A DNA stretch of 64,000 nucleotides from Ptiloglossa arizonensis (lineage: Eukaryota; Arthropoda; Insecta; Hymenoptera; Colletidae): the NCBI RefSeq assembly GCF_051014685.1, contig NC_135055.1:10776001-10840000 (forward strand). The letters are read 5' to 3'. The notes below the pieces were generated by a model, which saw only the letters and a list, made by a program, of their open reading frames with translations, was not told the origin of the DNA and made no database searches. A program made the translations under genes and the position numbers. Position 1 is the stretch's first letter; every line of letters begins with the position of its first letter. Shown here piece by piece: positions 13,701 through 28,700 of the stretch.

Positions 13701-16700
13701 TTGATGAAAATCAAATTTGTTACTTTCGTGCAGAGACTTTTTGCGACTTGATAAGTGGTTTACCGAGAAGATACAATTACATCTCCTGTGTTACCGTAAT
13801 TAAGAAGCGTGCGTGTGTAAGTTTCGCGTGTTCGATCCTCGACCTTGGGAATATTACTTACTCTCGTTTATTGAAAAGGAACGTTCAATTATTTTCCGAG
13901 AAAGTTCAGTATCGCGTTCGTATCGGACAAAAGTGTACTTCGTTTCTAAAGTTCACCTTCTACAACTCTTGCCATTTATTCAATGCATTTAAAACTCTTT
14001 GAGAGAAAATTGAATTTATTTCGTAATTCAGTTTACCTTTACATTCTTTGTTCTTAGGTCTACGGATTCTATTTCTGATATGTTCAAATAAAACGATACC
14101 CTTTGTAGAAAAAGCTTCTCTATAAGTTAATTTATTTAATTCCTCGGTCACGTAACGATGTGAAATTATTAATCGAAAAGAAGTTAAACGAGGGAACGTA
14201 AAGTATCGAAAACGTGCAATAAAATAATATCGCTATATTTTTGTTCGTTTATCGCTAATGTTCTCGACTCGGCGTAGATCTAAACGCATTCTACGCGTTG
14301 TACGATTACAGCTGTCTACAAACGGTTAAGAAAAATTCAATCGACACCTCGTTTCGCGTGAAAATTTTCATCGTAAATTGAAGTCGTGTTTCGATTGCTG
14401 TAAGTCACGCGTTGTCGATACGGGTGAAACTGATTGCACATGACAACGTGTCGGAGACCAGACGAATGGAATTTCGGAAAATGTCTAAACGCAAAAATTT
14501 CTGGACAAATTGATGGTGGTGACAGCATTTATCGTATTATTGAATTACGTGGCAGAACATTCAATCGAATCGATCGATTGGAAAATAGGAATTTAATAAA
14601 GGCCGCAACGGCAATTAGGCCGTGATTAATTGTTAATTAGAACTCTAATACGATCGCAGACGAATCTGGACGCGGATCCACCGGAAATTGCGGTGATTTC
14701 GTCCGCAAGAACGATTGTGTCCGCGGTGGACGATAATTTACGATACACAAGCTCGAAAATTCACGATAAATTCAACTGGCCACACTGACTACCTGCTGCG
14801 TTACGACTTGTATTTACGAGCAGCATCGAGCACGAGCAAAGTGAGTTTTCTGCGAAGGCAACTAAATTTTGTTCGGTCGAAACAGTCGAAATTGGACGAG
14901 CGACGAAATAATAGCAACCACGTTCGGCAACAATGTTCCGTATTCCATAATTCTATCGTTCTTCGTAACAGGTATAATTTACGATGCAATTCCATTCGAG
15001 TATAAATTCGATGCACCCGTGTAACTTCAAATTCTTGTATGTTCGTGGATCTTTAATGTTTCGCGGAGTACGAAATTTTTATTTTCTGTATTAATCGTTT
15101 ACTCAGTTTCGTGCGAATTTTTCAGTGAAAAACGTTCAACTGTTTCAAGGAGTTTAACGTAAACAAAATGTACTTGAACTGGTTACCGAGTCTCGGAATT
15201 AATAGGATAGAAAGTTCTTAAAGTACAATGGACACACTCGAAAGTTGAGAAATTTACCGAACAAATGATACTAATTAAATAAAAATACCAAATAAAAGAA
15301 ACGTACCAGGAGAATATTCGCGTAATTTGTACGTAATCGAAAATATCTCAAATTTTACAATGTAGGAATTAATCGTGGAATTAATTTAGGTTGTAATTGT
15401 AACCTGTTATCGTATTTTAAACGAATAACTCGCACTTGGACTACTTTGAAAAATTTCATTATTTCAACAGTGTGCACAATATGCTATGTATTAATATTAC
15501 ACTCGTACAACTTATCGTCGATACATTACTGTGCAACATTTTTCCTCTCGACGTGTGCTCGACCTGCATCGTTGACGCGTACTATTTTTTAAATTAAAAT
15601 TAAGAAACGTCGGTGCAGTAAAGGAAGCCTTCTGAAAGTTCCATTCCTTTAACGATCGTACACCTACGGAGATAGCAAGGAAAAGTCAGTAGATAGTATC
15701 AAGGAACAAGTGACGTGAGAAAATGTAGTACGAGGTCGAAAGTCAAGAGGTAGACGACGATAGTTAAGAGGACAAAGACGAGGAGTCATAGCGAGGAGGA
15801 TAAAAACGACAAAGATGAAAAGTTCAGACTTCGCTGCGTCTTGTATCGACATACCCTGATTTATAATAAACAAATATTTTCCAAGTATATCTCATTCGTG
15901 TTCCGTGGCAATTTAACGACTCTAAATAAACGTCGATATCGACAAAGAATTTCTTTCTCTAACTCTGAAAAGACGAAGGAGCTTGTGTTCAACAATAAGA
16001 AAATCTTAAATACTTATACGCGTCTTCCGCGTAAAATATTTTCAAAATATTATTACGTTGCTTGTGTCTTTAACGTTGATGTTTAATAATCTGTTTCGAT
16101 TCAATTAGAACAGAAATTTATAAGAAAACGGCTATTTGTATAAAAAACAGTCACAAATGCAAATCAAAGATGACCTCTTCGAATATTTGATACATTGGTA
16201 CATATTGTTGCTACGAATGCGTATTCTTTATCTGTAACAGCTCATTGGAATCTTTTGAAAAACCGAATGGACGAAGAATCTTTTTACGAGAGGTATTCGA
16301 TAAATTAATTGAAAAGCAAATCGACGACAGATGCTCGAGCTTTACCGAATTATAAAATCATATTATGAATGATATATGAAGTATAAAAGGAATGGTGCTA
16401 AAAGGAAATTTAATTAAAGATAACCCAAGTAGAAGAGAAAGTTGCTAGTGGCAACAAGATGCATCAAGTTCTGATCAAATTACAATAAATCGTTTTGAAA
16501 ACGAGTATTTTTTAAGAAACGTTCGATTCATATTCCAGGAAAACGATAACATTAACATACTTCATCGACACTTTGTGATTATATAAAGTGTTGATAAAGT
16601 AAAATATTCGAAAAGAATTGGTATATCCTTTCGTCTATATATTCTTTCTTTGCCGAAACAAGCTCAAAAAATGGTTGTTTCCAAACAATCGTTTTCCAAG

Positions 16701-19700
16701 GATATTTGTGAATGATATAAGCAAGCTCGAGGAATTTCTCCCCCGCAAACCTTTAACGTAACAGCTGGCGAGTCGATCTTTCTAGTGTTAAATGCTTCGA
16801 ATTACATTACAAGCGTTTCGAGTTTCCATCGACGAATATTCTGTGTTCTTGGAACGAAGGTAAGCGTAGATTGAGGCAGTTTAACCTCCGATTACGGGTT
16901 TTTTACCGTGAAACAGAGCCGTTTCAAATGCTCCGTAGTCTTGGAGTGCTTTACAGACAAAGACGAGCCGGGAAAAGTGGGAAGCAAGTAAGGCAAAGCA
17001 AGCAACACAGTCGTGAGAGTGGCGAAATGCCAAGCGATGAACGGTGTGCCTAAATTTCAGAATATAGCTATCTTATAATCCCTTCTTGCTCTTCTTGTTA
17101 AAGACCCGGGAACCAGCGATCGTCTTTGACTTTTCACTCCTTTGACGATTGCTTCTAATATTGTCTTTTCTATCGAAAAATTGTCAACGAACGATGCACA
17201 GAATTATACTTCGTTTGTCCTTGTATTGTTTCAATCTATACCACATATTTTAACTCTCGTGCCAATTTGCTGTTCCCCTAAGCAGAAATGGATAACATTT
17301 TTATGTGGATAAAAGTTACGAATAACGAATGAAAAATAAACAACTCCTTATGCGTTGTTCATTGAATCGAAATTAGAATTTGTAATATCGAACGAAATAT
17401 TTTGCAACGAAGAAATCAAAATTTAACTATCCAATCGAATAAACATGGTAAATAAATCGTTGTACACGAACTCGATTCATCTTTCGTTCGAATAAAATTT
17501 TAACTATCTCCGTTATCAAACTGTTGCTTTCCTTTCGTATATTAAAATACATTAATATACCATAGTTTACTTACTCACGTGAAATAATAAACGGTAAATT
17601 GTTTAAAATATAAGCGTTTCGATAATTATTAACTTGCAAAAAAATGTTTCGAACAAAAGTTACGCGTACTTTTACGTAGAATAGGATTCTAAAATAAATA
17701 AAAAATATAAAAAGAAAATAATTCGACCTTGAAATGATCTTGAAAACGGCTCCGTTTTATTAAATAAAAGAACCAATAATGTCATTTGAACCCCCTCTAA
17801 AAATCATGAAAGATGTGTTCCACTTTTTCTTTTCAATTAATTGTTCACGAGATATTTCATCGTGTCAACTTAAATGATACATCCTGTGTATCGAAGAAAG
17901 AGTACCTCTTACCTTTCGAATTGATTTCAAGTTGCTCGTTAAGCATTATCACGTATCAAAATGTAACATCGAAACGTTATTAACAAATATATTGAGAAAT
18001 CGACATTCAACATTTGAGAAAAGAGCTGCACGTTTAATAGCAAATCGGGAATTAGCTGACGTGCATTAACCGAAAATCGTTGGCAAACATGGCTCGTGTT
18101 TGGAAATTCCAATGTTGGCTTTCTCTCGAAGAAAACGGCTGCTGTGTCGTCGTCCACTAATAACTGCATCGATCAACGGCGAACAGTAACTTCTTCCACA
18201 GTCTGTGTACCCTTACGATAGACGGCACTCTGCTATTTTTATCCCAACTACCTTTTGAGATCGGGTCAAGTCAACGTGCAAAACATTTATTAACCCCCGA
18301 GCGTTTTCCAGCTAAGAATGAGGGCGGGTGCATTGTTTTGGCAGACGTCGAATATTTCCACGTTCCTCTTCACAGATTTTTCTGATTCGAAAATGAAATT
18401 TTAAATATTTGCAAAACGTTAGATAAATGAAATGCCTTCGATATCTGCTTCTACTATAATTCGAGGCTTTTCCAAATTTGGTATTTTCAAACGGATTCAA
18501 TGTTCGATGATCGTCTTACAGTATCCGATGCAAATTTTGACTGCATTTGCATCTTGATGCGTTAGTGCATGCCCGTGAGAAATAAAAATGGATGGGAATT
18601 CGTTGATAAAAATACTATTGTGATAATTACCATCGATACAAACTATATTAAATTATAATGTGTTTATTTTGTAGAATCATGTACCGGTAATTTGTAATCA
18701 TTCGAAGGAAGATTACTTCTACTTTCACAACCTTTTCTTAGTCTCTTTATTAAAACTTATCGATTCAATGATAACCGAAAGTCTAATAGTTTTATGAGTA
18801 ATCATTAATGAGTTAATTATTGTTCACAATTACATTAACTCTGACTATTTGTGTTATTCAATAATAATGTTTGTTATTCGTTCAACAATCATGATCATTA
18901 ATTACTAACTGTAATACAATGGTAAACATAGACGTTAATCATCAAATAAATTACGTTTTGCTGAACATCAATGGGGCAAAATTGACAATGTTAATAATCC
19001 AAAACACTTTATTGTTTTTTGTACATAAAACTTTGATAAAAAATCTATCTTAACTTCTCAAGTAGGTCATTAAACTTGGACGTATATGAAATTATCAAGA
19101 TTAAAACTGTACGATCGTTCCTCTTAAATTATGATTCGCCGGTTACTAAAAATAGCGATGTCGAACCGCTTCTATGTAAGACAAACTCTAATAATTGGTT
19201 CACGTCTTTAAAATATTAGAAGAAACACTTTAAAATCAAATTCTAATAGTTAAAATTAAATATTAGAAGAATATTGTAATATTGTTAATCTTTGTTAATA
19301 TTCGACAATAATTACTTTCAACGATTTGTTACATGCTCTAATCTAAAACTCTAAAATGAACGCTAGATTATTGCTAAAAACTCAGTAAATATTTGAACCC
19401 AAAATTGATAAATTACACAAATATCAATTTAATGCGATCGAATAAAATAAGCATCGTTTTCTACCGGAAGAAAATCAAATTTTATTTTCCTGTATCTTTG
19501 TTGTACGTTCACAATTCCGAAAAAAAAAACTAATCGATCGAAGAAACGAATAAAAATATAATAATTTGTATCGCGTACGATCGATTATCGCGAAACTAGA
19601 CCAACGTACAATTCCACGGTGTCGATTTCTACAAAATTATTATTGAAAATGTGATAGACGTTATCACGGAAATCGGCTTCGTTCGCATTATCGCGAAATT

Positions 19701-22700
19701 AGCCGTAGCGTGAAATAATTCGAGTTGTCCTCGTTATTTCGAGAAACGTATCATTTCCAAACGAAGATGTAAAAACGTTCAAATAAAATCTGACAAGAAT
19801 TTCGCGCGATCAAACGGAATTCGTAGGTTTTTGTCTTCGAATTTCCTAGAACCGGGACAATAGTATCGTATAAATAGTTCGTGTCTGAATTCGTTCGAGG
19901 GTGAGACAGTTATCGCGAATTAAAAAGCTGACATCGCAATGCACATCGGAAGAACTTCGCGTGACGAATTCATTTCGTATGCAAGATGAAACTGCACGAA
20001 TACACGTAGTTTAGTATCGGTGTCACGGGTTAGACATGCACTCGATTGGCAGTGCATTTCATATTGCAACACGTGTGACGCACGTTCCCGGGGGATTAAT
20101 CAGACAACCGGAAGAGGAACGTTGGTATTCGACGTGGAAATTGTTGGTACTTCCGTGAGCGTCTCGTATCGCTGATCCAGAATATCGGTGTTACTCTGAT
20201 ATTCCTAATGCATTCGATGGATCCGCCATTGAATTCACCGATATATCCGAGACGTGAGCTTGAAAAATTCATTTTTTATACAGAATGCTCGTTTCTCGAA
20301 CGGCAGGAGGGTTTACGATAAAAGTACACGCGGTGATAATTCTTTGGCGGTAACGTAACGATTTGGTAGACAATTTATTTCGCGCGTTTAATCGATGCGT
20401 TGAACGAGACAATTTATTCACTCGCATTCGGAACGTTCGATAGCTTCGGTTACCCAAAGTATAACGTACGATCGACGATTTCAACAAACGAGATCGTATT
20501 ACGGGATTAGTTAATCGCAAGGAAATCGTAAATTTGAATACCGATCAAATTGAGGATTTACCGAATAACGGGAATGTTATATACAGCGAACGAACGAATT
20601 TTTGCAGCTCGATTACGTTCGGTCCTGATTGAATTGCTGACCTCGCTATCTCGCGAAATCGTTACAGATGCGTGCATCGCTACAGAGAGCAGTTATAAAC
20701 TGTTCACTGTTTCGTCAAAGATTGGTATTGCAATTAATTACACGTTGTACGATAATTTTGTACATTTTTGAAACTGATACTTTTATCAATTTTTGCTCCA
20801 ATTATCAAAAATATACTTTAATGTATTCTATTTTTCTAAACGCGTTTCTTTTTCTTATTTTTCCACAAATCTATCAACGTTGAGGTTCCGTTCTAGATTC
20901 ATTCGTCACAGCCTCCGCATCGTCCCGAATCGATAACAAAAATTAATTAGCATTTAAAAAAAAAGTGTGCTCCTGCGACCAGAGAACTTGCACATTGATT
21001 CCAGAATTGTAATAACTTCGTTCGAGTCTCAATGCCAGTCAGCACGATACTGTAATATATCTCTCGGCCTTTTTATGCCTCGATCCTTTGATCCATTCAC
21101 TCTTAGAAACCGGCCATGTGTTTTGCGTGATTTATCAGCTTCCATTGTCATGGCAACGGATCAATGGTACCAAGCTACCAATCGGTGAACTGGGTTATAC
21201 GCAATGCGCCTATATTGCGGTGCTGCGATATCTGTAATCCTCTGCTTACAAATTTACACGTGTAACCGGAAAACCTTCTAATTTTCACATCGTACGACCG
21301 AAACGGTATCTTATTTCCCCAGAAAGTTCGTGAAATCTCAATTTTCCAACCACGCGAAGATATTCTATCGTAGCAAAATTGGTAAAGAATGATACAAATA
21401 ACAAAAGCTCGAACTCGAAGTACAATGTTCCAATTTCGAGTGCTCGAACTGTACCGAGTGTTCAGGAAATTGAATATTCTTGGAAAATTCAACGTTCTGA
21501 TAATTTCTCTCAAAATGTTGTTCGGACGATTCTTAAATACAGAGTCGTCTAAAAGTAGTGCAGTGCTTGGCGAATCGGTGTCCAAGTTCCTCGTGCGACA
21601 GTCATCAACCCCCGCCAGGGTTGCACGTTCAGCGAGACCATTATCCGCAAATATCGAGTCGCGAACGAGGTAGTAAGACGTTAAAAGTGAACGTGCTCAC
21701 CAGAAGAGTAAAAATTTCCCGACAGTTACACGACTTCCAGAACCTTAATCCTTAATTAGGCGACTGGAACGACAAGAATCCCGACGGTAGCTCTTCAAAA
21801 ATATTGCGTACCGAGGAACCGTATCGCAAACCTAAGTTTGGGTAACAGTAACCACTGGACGATAAAAATTATCTAAAAATTGTGCCACGTGAATTTTCGT
21901 CCCGGTTGTAATCACCAACGGTGGTGAAATAATTTTCTTGCCAGTTCTCCAGTATTTTGCCAGGCACTTGACAGAAGTATGGTCTCGATTGCCACTGTTT
22001 CGCGTTTTTCAACTTCGATTGATCGAGAATGGTACGCGAAAGTACTGCTCACCGTGGATTTCTCTTCTCCGCGCTTAATCTTGCGAATTGCGATCGACGC
22101 GGTGCATCGAAACACAAACGCTGATATCGAGAAAAGTTCTCCGCTTTAAGATAGACTCGAATGCGCTCCACTGTCTGGAATATTCTGCGCGCGTGTACCA
22201 AGTTTTTGCACAGCTCATCGACATCAAAGGTCCCGCAACGATTTCATCGTTCTCGTGGGTTTCAATTGTACGGACTTATCGTCACGATTGGATCATCCCG
22301 GCGATTAGGAGAAATTACAAATTTGACGGTAACGGCGCTGATCCTGCGACGAGATTTTTTTTATTTATCTAATCCCTTGGATCTCTCGATGAACGATAGG
22401 TGCGTAACGTTGAAATAAAATATCGTGTAGAAAGTTTCTGGATAACTGGAACCAAGAATAACGAAAAATAATCACAGAGAGACTGTTGCCTACTCGCTTA
22501 TATCGAATCAGGATCGTTTAAATTTGCGAACGATACGACGCATCGAATTGTGTTGTTCTCGAATCCATCGTCGTTTAGAAATGAATCGAAAAGATGGATG
22601 AAAATTTTCTCGTGGAAGAATTTCTTCTCGAGATAAGCGATTTCGAAAGTACCCGATGCAAGCACCAATTTATGTAAAATATCGTCGAATCTCGTTAGGA

Positions 22701-25700
22701 ATTATCACGTTCCTATAAAATATGCAACGGTGGTAAGTTATAAGCGAAATCTTGTTCCATAAAACATTTCTAATTAGTTCTGAAAACATTTGTCAAATTG
22801 GGTAATAGGATGTTAAAGCTCGAACAAGTTTGCCATCGAGCACGCGTGCCTTGCACATTTTCGAAATCGATTATCTCGAGAACAGTATCTCGTACGATAA
22901 AATTTGATTCTACATTTTCGACTTGCTTTTCGTAAACATTCACCCTCGTTGTTCGATCGCACTGCGATATTTTCCTTCGTGTAACGATTTCGTGTTCTTC
23001 TAGTGTACATTATGTATAATTCTGTTTTAAGATCGCTTAGAAATTTTTATTTTACACGATAGTCTATTTCCGTCCGTAGACTTTCGCTTTTGGCAAACGA
23101 TCTGCTTATTGGATAGACGTAGTAGAAAAATAATTCAGACGGTATTGAGTCGGGACAAAGCAATGCACTTCTGGGATTGTTAAATTGGGTCAAGGGGGAT
23201 TGCATGGCGTACTTGATACTCAATCTGCATAAAGCATCGTAAGGTTTCGCTATCAAGGCAGCTGAACTGATTACGTTACGCAGCTATGCCTTGTAGGTTT
23301 GTTGCGTCGCAAACCCTCGACGTGTAAACGCATACGAAAAGAACTGCAATACCATAGTATCGACTATACGCCAGGACATAGATTCGACAATCCTTACATC
23401 AACGATAATAAATTAAGAGGCGCCATTCGACCATTTCGTCCATTTTCTTTCCAATATTTTGTATCCTTCTCCTTGATCTTCTCACTCTCAGTTTCCTTTC
23501 CACGATCTTTCTTCAAGTGCACTCTACATTGCTCCAACGACTCCTTTCCTCGGATTCTCTATTTTCCTAAATATCCAATTCTCCGTCGATCGCTCAAAAA
23601 TTTGTTCGTATCGGCCCCGACTTCTGCACCAATTACAAGCTACACGAATTTAACTATTAAGTAGAGATATAAAATCATCTCGAGAGTCCTCCTTGACAGT
23701 TCCTCGCTAACGATCTACTTTCACAGACCTTTGAATTTAATTCACTAGCTCGACAATCACCTTCGATATTCCTTTTACAAGTTTTACTTGTACTGTTTTA
23801 CGCAATACTGTATTGTGTCAAGTAGTGATAAACTGTATTATTATATGTTACAATATTAATTTGGCGTGTCAACTGTTAGATTGGATAAGAAGCATTTGAT
23901 TCGAGTTCGATCCGACGAAGATGCATTTCCTCAAATAGGACCAAATGTGATACGAAGCAAGGTTATTATCAGAGTGTAAAATGTCATGTGGTGAGTTCTG
24001 AAGTTGGTCAGTTCGCAGAAACTTTGAAACGGTTTGGAGTAACATTTTCCAATGCACTGGTGAATTGTATCTGCACAGCGGGGTCGTATAACGAAGGGAA
24101 TGTAAATATATATGTGTACATGAATAGTTACGTACATAGGTACAGCTTCGAGAGGAAAAAGTAGAATGAAAGAGATAACTTTATTTGCACAAAATAATCA
24201 ATATAATAAATCTAGTTCGGGCAAGAATAATTTAATGTAAGCGTTCCTTGATTTCTATTATCTTTGATATACAAAAATTGATCGGTGATACTTGGACATG
24301 TATAAGTAATTAAATCGTTCAAGAAGAAGGCAACATAGTTGAACAAATATGAACAAGCAGGAACTTACAATGATAATGATTTAATACCAACTATTCGAAA
24401 GAGATACAATGTAAGTGTAAAATGTAGACAATTTTAAAAAGTCTAGTCTTAAAATGTACATTAAGTCAAAATAATAAAATTAATTGTGGGACACGTATAT
24501 AAATAAATACTCTTTGTTTATGAAAAAAATTAATGTTCGTCCTTCTTGTCTAAAAACATAAAGGTAGTTATATTATTAAATAAACTATGCTTTTCCGGAC
24601 TAGTTTATTATAATATTTATTTTGAATACAAGCAGTATATACACGTACATTTTTAAACAAAATATTAATTTTAATTCATTTAAAATATCGAATGTTTCAT
24701 TGTACTTACTTGTTTATCGATGTAAGTCTTTTGAAATATACATCCTGCTACTGGAAATAAATAAATGGTTTTAATAATTTTACTCGACTATTCGATAAAA
24801 GCACTAATTTAACCCTTAACTGGTACAGTGGTTATTTTGTTACATATACGGTTTGATAGGGTCTGTAGGGCCCCATGTATAATTGTTTGAATATTTGTAG
24901 ACATTTTTAAGAAGAAAAATCAAACGAAGTAAATTACTCTTGTTGATTCGTTAAGAAACTGAATAAATTGATTTTTGAAGTAATGAAATTCCCTTGGGTC
25001 TGTCAGATCTCATCTTACCAATTACGAGTTGCAAACTCTAATTAATGTAAGGCTTGAAATGCCTTGTTGGAAGGTTTTTCATCCATTTTCTTTTCAAAAT
25101 CCACACTACGACTGGAGATAAACAAATGCTGTAATCGAAATTAATTCCACCCGATAGGAGTTCATGAAAGCTCTTCAGTAAGACGTCGGTCGCGTCGCGA
25201 AATATGAGAAATTTATTATTCGATCGTGGAAAATGAAAAGACTAAAGAAAAGGAAACAAAATGATTTAGCTGAATCCAGCACCGTATCTTCTGTTCTACC
25301 TCGTTTGTTTCTTGTTCGAGGTGCTCGGTGGGATCATCGAATACAAAAACGTTATCAGCTAACGCTTCGTTAAACTTTCTCGACATTATTAATCCGAAAA
25401 CTCTTGCTTCTTCGTTCGATTGTCGATCGATAATTCGATGAATTGTGTTCAAATTGAGATATCTCGTCGAGTTCTTTTTTTTTTTTTTTATTAACTCGTA
25501 CAAGCAAAACACACTGAAGGGATGGCTCTGTCGAGAAATTGTAAACGGCATAAAAATTTCGTTCGTTACAGTGTAGGTCTTTCTGCTCTTTCGAGAACTT
25601 TATTTTCCAGTATTGACTCGGCGTGAAAATTTACAGATAACCAACGTATGAACTTCTAAACTTTAACGACTACGTGAAACTTCATAATAAGCAAAAAACC

Positions 25701-28700
25701 TAAAGGAAGACAGCTTACAGATACAGTCCATCCGTTTCTGATCGTAAGTGCATCGGCAACTGCAAGATGCAATATCTTTCTCGTGGTTTTTAAAGAATTT
25801 ACGAATATGTATTTCTTTACGGAGATGTTTACAAACTATGCCACAAACTTCATTTGAACTGTAAAAATCTGGATAAAATTTTCTTCCACTTGAGAAACTC
25901 AAAAGTTCGGAAAGAAACGTATCTTGGAAACGGTTCGTTTTCCCGGGAAAGGTTATTAAAGTTTCGTCAAGTTTTCACGCGAAAGAAACGTAATACAACA
26001 CAAAAGGGTTGAAATGAATTTTCTGAGTGGTTTTTTAATCAAATTTCGAGGGACTTGAGTGCATAAATTCATTCCCGAAAGCCGAAAAAAATATTTGTAT
26101 ACACCTTTTACATACAGGTTGTTCTGTGAGGTAATCGACAAAGTTTTTTAGTGTGTTTAACAAGTCATTATGCATAAAAAATGTCGTTTATAGACTATGG
26201 ATATTAATGTCAAAAATGTTTCATTACATCGCTGTTACTTTTAACAAAGTTTAACGTAGCACCAGTGGTATTCGAATAATAAATTTCCAAGTATGTTAAA
26301 GTGCAGCGAGAATAAAGAGAAATATTATATTCGGTTTATTTTACAAATACAAAAATATGAAGAAAACAAGGAACGTATAGTAAATCACACGTATTTATAT
26401 ACTCTCTCATATAACATAATATAAAATGCCAAAGTGAACTAAAAATGTATTGTGTTTTAGGTTTATTTATATTAAAAATAGAAGACCAACAAAATATTAA
26501 CATAACGATGAGAACAATTCGTACAAACTTTAATATACCTGCAGCACCTGTAGAAATGTGTTTAATGAATATTGCTTTTTTTTTCCCAATATTACTGGTA
26601 CGATGAATTATAATACTCTCGTATTTTCTACAATATAGTATTACAAATTCTGAACGCGTATGCGGGCTTTTATGAATGACCGTACGTGTTAAATTAGTAA
26701 AGTATGAAGATATGAAAAAGCTTATATAGGGTGGATCTCGTGGTGATCCCTGGAATTGAAGTTCAACCCAAGATCAGAATCGGGCGATTTATGGCGTTCT
26801 CGTGTCACATGAATACGAGTTTGAGGTTTATTTATCGCCAAAGTTCCACGCGCTTGTAACAAATCTGTGTACGTTCAAGTTCTCAACGATGAGAGTAGAA
26901 TTAATAGTGCGAAACTATGTATTATTTCAAACGAAAGAGCACTGATCACGAGGCAAGCAACGAAAATATTTGAAATGTATAAAGAATAATCGAAAATTCA
27001 AAATAAAATTACGTATCGGAAAATTCACGAAAAGAATCGATAAAGACAGTGCAATGGTTGTTAATTAACACTGATCGTGTGTACCATGATTTACCATGGA
27101 AATGAATTCGTACGATTAATTGCGATTTAAAATTAACGCGGTAAACGAAATCTCGTTAAACCGTTGAAAAGTATTCGAGTAACCGAAAATTGAAAGCTTG
27201 CAACTTATCAAGTGTCCTCGACGAAAATTAATATCGAAGGAACACAATTTAATGTCCGCAAACTCTCAGTTAGTTGCTTTACAGCGCCACGTAATTAGAA
27301 AATACGAACCCCGAGCGCTGGAATAAGAAACGAGAAAAAGAATATCTCGGCGGTGGCTTAAATTAAAAAAATTTCTTTCTTGGTCAAAAAAGATAGCCAC
27401 GGCGCATCGCGCTCGAGGAAATTGCAGAGCCTGACATCGTTGATGTGTTGGATAATTAAAAATAATTACACCTTATAAACTTTCTTGCGAGAAAATTTTA
27501 ACATCGATCGTTTTACTTATTCACTACTTCGAAACTTTGTAATTTTGAAAAAGGAGAACAGTATTATTCCAGAACTTAAAAGGAAAGAATCTTTCGATGC
27601 TTCACAATTTCACGGATATAATTTGTAACATTAAACGAATATTGTTACATTATAGAAGCGAGTAATAATACACAGATAATCCATCTACCGAAGTGGCTTT
27701 GTCATTTAGCAAGATTTTAAAAACTTCGACACGCTATACGAAACAAAAATTCAAATGAAATATTTTCACATTAAACGTGTACAAGCTTTTTTACTTTCCG
27801 ACCTATCCATAAGGAAGAAAAATATTGCAATTGAGAAAAATTTCGAAAACATATTTTGACTATTCTTTAACCTTTTTTACTAAAACACTTTGACCTGAAA
27901 CTTTATATTTAAATTTCACATTTTTATTTCAAGATCTTATTCAGTGTTGAGCAATGTCGATCTATGAATAATAATAGTTACTTCTTGTATGTTTATATAT
28001 ATATATAAATTTGTTCAAAATGTATTTAACAAACCTTAAAGAAAATTATATTTTACATAAAGAAATTAAATAAATTTTTCACTTAATTGTTTTAAGCTTT
28101 AATATTTTATTGATACTTTATATTTGGGCTAATATATTGTTCATTTGATAAACATGCTTTTATAAAATGACAATTGACACTTGAAAATGTTTCCACTCCA
28201 TACTCGTACAAATATGTTGATCGAGAAAATTGAACATAAGATTTTAATGAACGAAACGTGTTGATAATTTGCTGCAATCCAGGAGAAATTGTATTTTGCA
28301 ATACAAGAGAACAAAAAAGACTGCCCAAGCGACGAATTAACGAAGACGATATCGTAAAAGAGACAAGCATTGTAGTGAACGATACAACCAGTTTATGGAT
28401 ACACTCTTGACGCGCTATTGCACCGAAACACCTGAACCCTCTTTGCATATTGTTATATATTTCATGGAATACTGAAATATTGAATTTCTTTGTGCAAGCT
28501 GAAGTTCAAACGTTACACGATATACAAGGTACAATTTGCTGAACGAAACTAAAGTGCAACATCTAGATATTAAATTTTCATTCGTAAAATTTCTAGAAAT
28601 TCTTCAGCAAGCAACGAAAAGGTTTTCGAGATGATAGAAAAATGTTGATAAAAGATATTCGAAACTGTTGTTTCGTCAGTTTATACATTCTTTGACGCTT

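Larger units (their letters stand above)
9200..18330 (+). other. giant first visible intron, segment 2
   Basis: Holds a perfect hairpin (9623-9658), the Tc1/mariner relic (12236-12690), a homeodomain-site-like cluster (14611-14641) in a moderately GC-rich stretch (14380-15010), and more GC-rich stretches near 16.75-17.1 and 18.05-18.3 kb. Short overlapping frames at 9300-9876 occur on both strands and are not recognisable. Confidence 0.6.

Noticed and set aside
26100..26140. ACAGGTTGTTCTGTGAGG resembling a transposon end
   Set aside because: No inverted partner found nearby and it diverges from the mariner-type ends after GGTTGTTC.
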